Shown here in pieces: positions 6,147-8,931 of a stretch of DNA of 8,931 bases; within the stretch, counting starts at the first letter, position 1; every line of letters starts with the position of its first letter. The stretch comes from Marmoricola sp. (GTDB lineage Bacteria > Actinomycetota > Actinomycetes > Propionibacteriales > Nocardioidaceae), in NCBI GenBank assembly GCA_030151765.1, contig JASLCW010000460.1:1-8931 (forward strand), written 5' to 3'. Position numbers and translations under genes: made by a program. Below the pieces are notes generated by a model. It was given only the letters and a program-made list of their open reading frames with translations, did not search any database and had not been told where the DNA came from.

Positions 6147-7636
6147 TGACTGTTGACGCAGCTGTGCAGACTTTCGAGTCGTTGAATCCCCGCAACGGGG
6201 AGGTCGTCGGAACGCACCCGATCCACGACGAGGCCGCCGTACGGGCAGCGGTGGCGCGCGCCCGCGAGGCCTCCGTGTGGTGGCAGGCGATCGGCTTCGA
6301 GGGCCGCGAGAAGGTGCTGACGCAGTGGAAGGGCGTGATCACCCGCCGGATCCAGCAGCTGGCCGACCTGATGGCAGAGGAGACCGGGAAGCCGCACGGC
6401 GACGCCGCCCTCGAGGCGGGCCTGGCGATCGACCACATCGCGTGGGCGGCCGGGCACGCCGAGAAGGTGCTCAGCCGCAAGCGCCGCGCTTCCGGGATGC
6501 TGATGGCCAATGTCGCGGCCTCCGTCGAGTACAAGCCGCTCGGCGTGATCGGCGTGATCGGCCCGTGGAACTACCCGGTCTTCACCCCGATGGGCTCCAT
6601 CGCCTACGCCCTCGCCGCCGGCAATGCCGTCGTCTTCAAGCCCAGCGAGTACACCCCCGGGATCGGCCAGTGGCTCGCCGCGACCTTCGCCGAGGTCTGC
6701 GACCGGCCGGTGCTGCAGGTCGTCACCGGCTTCGGCGACACCGGCGCGGCGCTGTGCCGGGCCGGTGTCGACAAGCTCGCCTTCACCGGCTCCACCGCGA
6801 CCGGCAAGCGCGTCATGGCCGCCTGCGCCGAGACGCTGACGCCGGTGCTCATCGAGGCCGGCGGCAAGGACGCGATGATCGTCGACGAGGACGCCGACCT
6901 CGACGCCGCCGTCGACGCCACCGTGTGGGGCGCCTGCTCCAACGCGGGCCAGACCTGTGCCGGCGTCGAGCGCGTCTACGTCCACGAGCGCGTGTACGAC
7001 GAATTCCTCGGCAAGCTGGTCGAGTCCGCCAAGACCGTGAGCGCTGCCGACAGCCCCGACGCGCTGGTCGGCCCGATCACGATGCCCAAGCAGATGGATG
7101 TCATCAAGCGGCACATCGACGACGCGCTCGCACACGGCGGCCGTGCCGTGCTCGGCGGCGCCGACGCCGTGGGGGAGCGCTTCGTGCAGCCGACCATCCT
7201 CGTCGACGTACCGGAGGACTCGGCGGCGGTGCAGGAGGAGACCTTCGGCCCGACGATGACCGTCCGCAAGGTGAAGTCGATGGACGAGGCGGTGGAGCTC
7301 GCCAATGGCACCTCGTTCGCGCTGGGCTCGTCGGTCTTCTCGAAGAAGAAGGGTATGGAGATCGCCGAGCGGGTCCGCTCGGGGATGTCCTCGATCAACT
7401 CGGTGCTGAGCTTCGCGGCGATCCCCTCGCTGCCCTTCGGCGGGGTCGGCGACTCCGGCTTCGGCCGCATCCACGGACCCGACGGGCTCAAGGAGTTCTG
7501 CTACGCCAAGGCGATCGCGCGGCAGCGGTTCAAGGCGCCGATGCTGCTGACCAGCTTCGGCCGGACCGCCAAGCAGGACGAGCAGTTCATCAAGATCCTG
7601 ACGATGATGCACGGGCGCAGCAAGACGCTGAAGTGA
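6146..7636 (+). CDS. NAD(P)-dependent aldehyde dehydrogenase
   Basis: This 496-residue member of the ALDH superfamily oxidises an aldehyde to a carboxylic acid. Visible catalytic parts are PWNYP with Asn142, the cofactor-binding Lys165 (KPSE), FTGST at 213-217, the general base Glu237 (IEAGGKD), and the nucleophile Cys271 (GQTCAG). The Glu-Cys spacing of 34 equals that of the family. EAGGKD replaces the common ELGGK. After the usual end of the catalytic domain (PFGGVGDSGFGR) it has a basic tail, ending MMHGRSKTLK, with no obvious membrane anchor. The start overlaps the GMC stop by one base, so the two enzymes are almost certainly made together and would run alcohol to aldehyde to acid without losing the aldehyde. 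The exact aldehyde is unknown. A FUSC gene follows after 25 bases. Confidence 0.95.
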   Translation: MTVDAAVQTFESLNPRNGEVVGTHPIHDEAAVRAAVARAREASVWWQAIGFEGREKVLTQWKGVITRRIQQLADLMAEETGKPHGDAALEAGLAIDHIAWAAGHAEKVLSRKRRASGMLMANVAASVEYKPLGVIGVIGPWNYPVFTPMGSIAYALAAGNAVVFKPSEYTPGIGQWLAATFAEVCDRPVLQVVTGFGDTGAALCRAGVDKLAFTGSTATGKRVMAACAETLTPVLIEAGGKDAMIVDEDADLDAAVDATVWGACSNAGQTCAGVERVYVHERVYDEFLGKLVESAKTVSAADSPDALVGPITMPKQMDVIKRHIDDALAHGGRAVLGGADAVGERFVQPTILVDVPEDSAAVQEETFGPTMTVRKVKSMDEAVELANGTSFALGSSVFSKKKGMEIAERVRSGMSSINSVLSFAAIPSLPFGGVGDSGFGRIHGPDGLKEFCYAKAIARQRFKAPMLLTSFGRTAKQDEQFIKILTMMHGRSKTLK

Positions 7637-7661
7637 CCTCTAGGGATGCGATGATCTGACG

Positions 7662-8810
7662 GTGACATCGGGAGACTGGCGCAATCACCTCCCGGAGGAC
7701 CTGGAGTTCGGCCGGGTCGTCGCCCGCGGGCGCACCTCGGCGCGCGCTCGGATGGCACGGCTGAAGGCTCGGCGCTGGCAGATCTGCCAGTGTGCGATCG
7801 CGGCCGCGGTGGCCTGGTACGTCGCGCACGACCTGATCGGTCATGCGCAGCCCTTCTTCGCGCCCGTCGTCGCCCTGGTGAGCCTGGGCACGACGTACGG
7901 ACAGCGACTGCGGCGCGTCGTCGAGATGTCCGTCGGCGTGGCCGTCGGGATCTTCCTGGGCGACCTCTACACGCATCTCCTCGGGCGGGGCGCCTGGCAG
8001 ATCGCGGTGATGGTGGCCCTGGCGATGGTGCTCGCGCTGCTGCTCGACGCCAGCCCGCTGCTGCTGAACCAGGTGGCGATCCAGTCCCTGGTCGTGGTCA
8101 CGGTGCTGCCCAACGACGGGGCGGCGCTGCTGCGGTGGACCGACGCGCTGATCGGCGGAGCGGTGGCACTGGTCGCGGCGACCGTCGTACCGCAGGCGCC
8201 GCTGCGGCGGCCGCGGGAACAGGCGGGTGTCGTCGTACGTCGGCTCGCCGCGATGATGCGGACGGCGTCGACGTCGATCCGGCACCGCGATGTCACCGAG
8301 GCGATGGCCGCCCTCGCGGCGGCGCGGTCCACCGACAGCCTCATCACCGACCTGCGCGCCGCTGCCGACGAGGGCCTGTCCGTCGTCGTGTCGTCGCCCT
8401 TCCGGCGTCGGCACCGCGAGCCGGTGCGGGCGATGGCCGAGCTCGTCGACCCGCTCGACATCGCGGTGCGCAACACGCGCGTGCTGGTCCGACGCGTCGC
8501 CGTCGCGTGTTACCGGGGAGAGGAGATCCCCACCGCCTATGCCGACCTGATCGACGAGGTGGCCGGGGCGACCGAGCAGATCGCGGCCGAGCTGGCCGCC
8601 GGACGCCTGGCGAGTTCCGTCCGGCCGCGCCTGCTGGAGCTGGGGGAGTCCTCGGCGCGTCTGCGGCGTACGCCGGTGCTCTCCGCGGAGGTCGTGCTCG
8701 CCCAGGTGCGCTCCCTGATCGCGGACCTGCTCGCCATCACGGGCATGGACCCGCTCGCCGCCACCGACGCCATCCCGCTGATGGCTGAGCAGGACGGGAT
8801 GGAAGGCTGA
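7662..8810 (+). CDS. FUSC-family membrane protein (aromatic acid exporter-like)
   Basis: This 382-residue protein has about six hydrophobic segments between residues 41 and 177 (roughly 41-58, 64-80, 89-106, 112-130, 134-150 and 161-177). A helical, probably cytoplasmic domain of about 200 residues follows. The stretch YGQRLRRVVEMSVGVAVG, at the junction of the second and third segments, is typical of FUSC / ArAE_1 proteins. Some characterised relatives, such as AaeB, export aromatic or other organic acids, but most actinobacterial members are untested. An in-frame TAG at 7641 limits the start to GTG 7662 (or CTG 7656). No Shine-Dalgarno sequence is present. GATGAT at 7650-7655 is placed where the -10 box of a leaderless message would be, which would give the gene its own promoter inside the cluster. 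Its place after GMC and ALDH permits a role in exporting the acid product, but this is speculation. Confidence 0.82.
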   Translation: MTSGDWRNHLPEDLEFGRVVARGRTSARARMARLKARRWQICQCAIAAAVAWYVAHDLIGHAQPFFAPVVALVSLGTTYGQRLRRVVEMSVGVAVGIFLGDLYTHLLGRGAWQIAVMVALAMVLALLLDASPLLLNQVAIQSLVVVTVLPNDGAALLRWTDALIGGAVALVAATVVPQAPLRRPREQAGVVVRRLAAMMRTASTSIRHRDVTEAMAALAAARSTDSLITDLRAAADEGLSVVVSSPFRRRHREPVRAMAELVDPLDIAVRNTRVLVRRVAVACYRGEEIPTAYADLIDEVAGATEQIAAELAAGRLASSVRPRLLELGESSARLRRTPVLSAEVVLAQVRSLIADLLAITGMDPLAATDAIPLMAEQDGMEG

Positions 8811-8814
8811 CCGG

Positions 8815-8931
8815 GTGACGCGCATCATCGAGGTCCGCAATCGGAAATGGCCGGACTCGCCGCACTGGGAGTTCGACGCCGTGTGGCTGGGTGCCGATGC
8901 GGTGGGCCAGTGGGTCGGGCTGCCGGCAGGG
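8815..8931 (+). CDS. DUF402 domain protein, 5' part only
   Basis: The first 39 codons are present and the gene runs off the window. The product begins MTRIIEVRNRKWPDSPHW and continues into EFDAVWLG and GQWVGLPAG, a beta-rich pattern I recognise from actinobacterial DUF402 proteins. A few family members have been shown to hydrolyse nucleoside di- or triphosphates or to act on RNA, but the role here is unknown. GGAAGG at 8801-8806 lies eight bases before the GTG. Only four bases separate it from the FUSC stop, so the two are probably co-transcribed. Confidence 0.75.
   Translation, partial: MTRIIEVRNRKWPDSPHWEFDAVWLGADAVGQWVGLPAG

Noticed and set aside
5954..7612. 552-codon minus-strand open frame antisense to the aldehyde dehydrogenase gene
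   Set aside because: Long stop-free antisense frames are expected where third codon positions are nearly all G or C. The translation is low in complexity and without motifs; the ALDH strand carries every catalytic residue.
1..8931. Mobile element, CRISPR array, tRNA/rRNA or defence system
   Set aside because: I saw no transposase or integrase motifs, no spaced direct repeats, no cloverleaf-like or rRNA sequence, and base composition appears uniform throughout.

Overview
The window is high-GC (roughly 69% by eye) and densely coded on both strands. It shows GTG and TTG starts, four-letter-scale gene junctions and a ClgR-type regulator, all of which point to the phylum Actinomycetota. The WS/DGAT acyltransferase, the FUSC protein and the DUF402 start fit a Nocardioides- or Propionibacteriales-like organism, but that finer placement is inference. 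No tRNA, rRNA, CRISPR array, transposase or phage gene was seen. No gap between genes exceeds about 122 bases.

Left part (1-2558): a small two-helix membrane protein and an Est30-like carboxylesterase form a tight leftward pair. They diverge from a rightward pair: a PlsC-type 1-acylglycerol-3-phosphate acyltransferase and a flavin-reductase-like split-barrel protein whose TTG start overlaps the plsC stop. The plsC start is best placed at TTG 1336, behind a perfect GGAGGAGG, and not at the upstream GTG.

Middle (2559-4428): a 100-residue XRE regulator of the ClgR/PopR family stands alone. It has a candidate ECF-sigma (SigR/SigH/SigE-like) promoter and ends in Ala-Ala, as do the ClpP-degraded members of this family. 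It converges on a 467-residue wax ester synthase/diacylglycerol acyltransferase, with an inverted repeat filling the gap between the two stop codons.

Right part (4429-8931): a 122-base divergent region containing a G-quadruplex-like run separates the WS/DGAT gene from a rightward cluster. That cluster holds a GMC-family FAD alcohol dehydrogenase, an aldehyde dehydrogenase overlapping it by one base, a FUSC-family membrane protein and the first 39 codons of a DUF402 protein. GMC plus ALDH would take an alcohol to an aldehyde and then to an acid. Beside a WS/DGAT this suggests fatty-alcohol or storage-lipid turnover, although the substrate cannot be read from sequence.

I see no clearly new multi-gene system. 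The most unusual signals are the excess of the palindrome CGTACG (15 by hand count, spread over all three codon phases), the clgR control region in an atypical neighbourhood, and the divergent WS/DGAT-GMC-ALDH arrangement.
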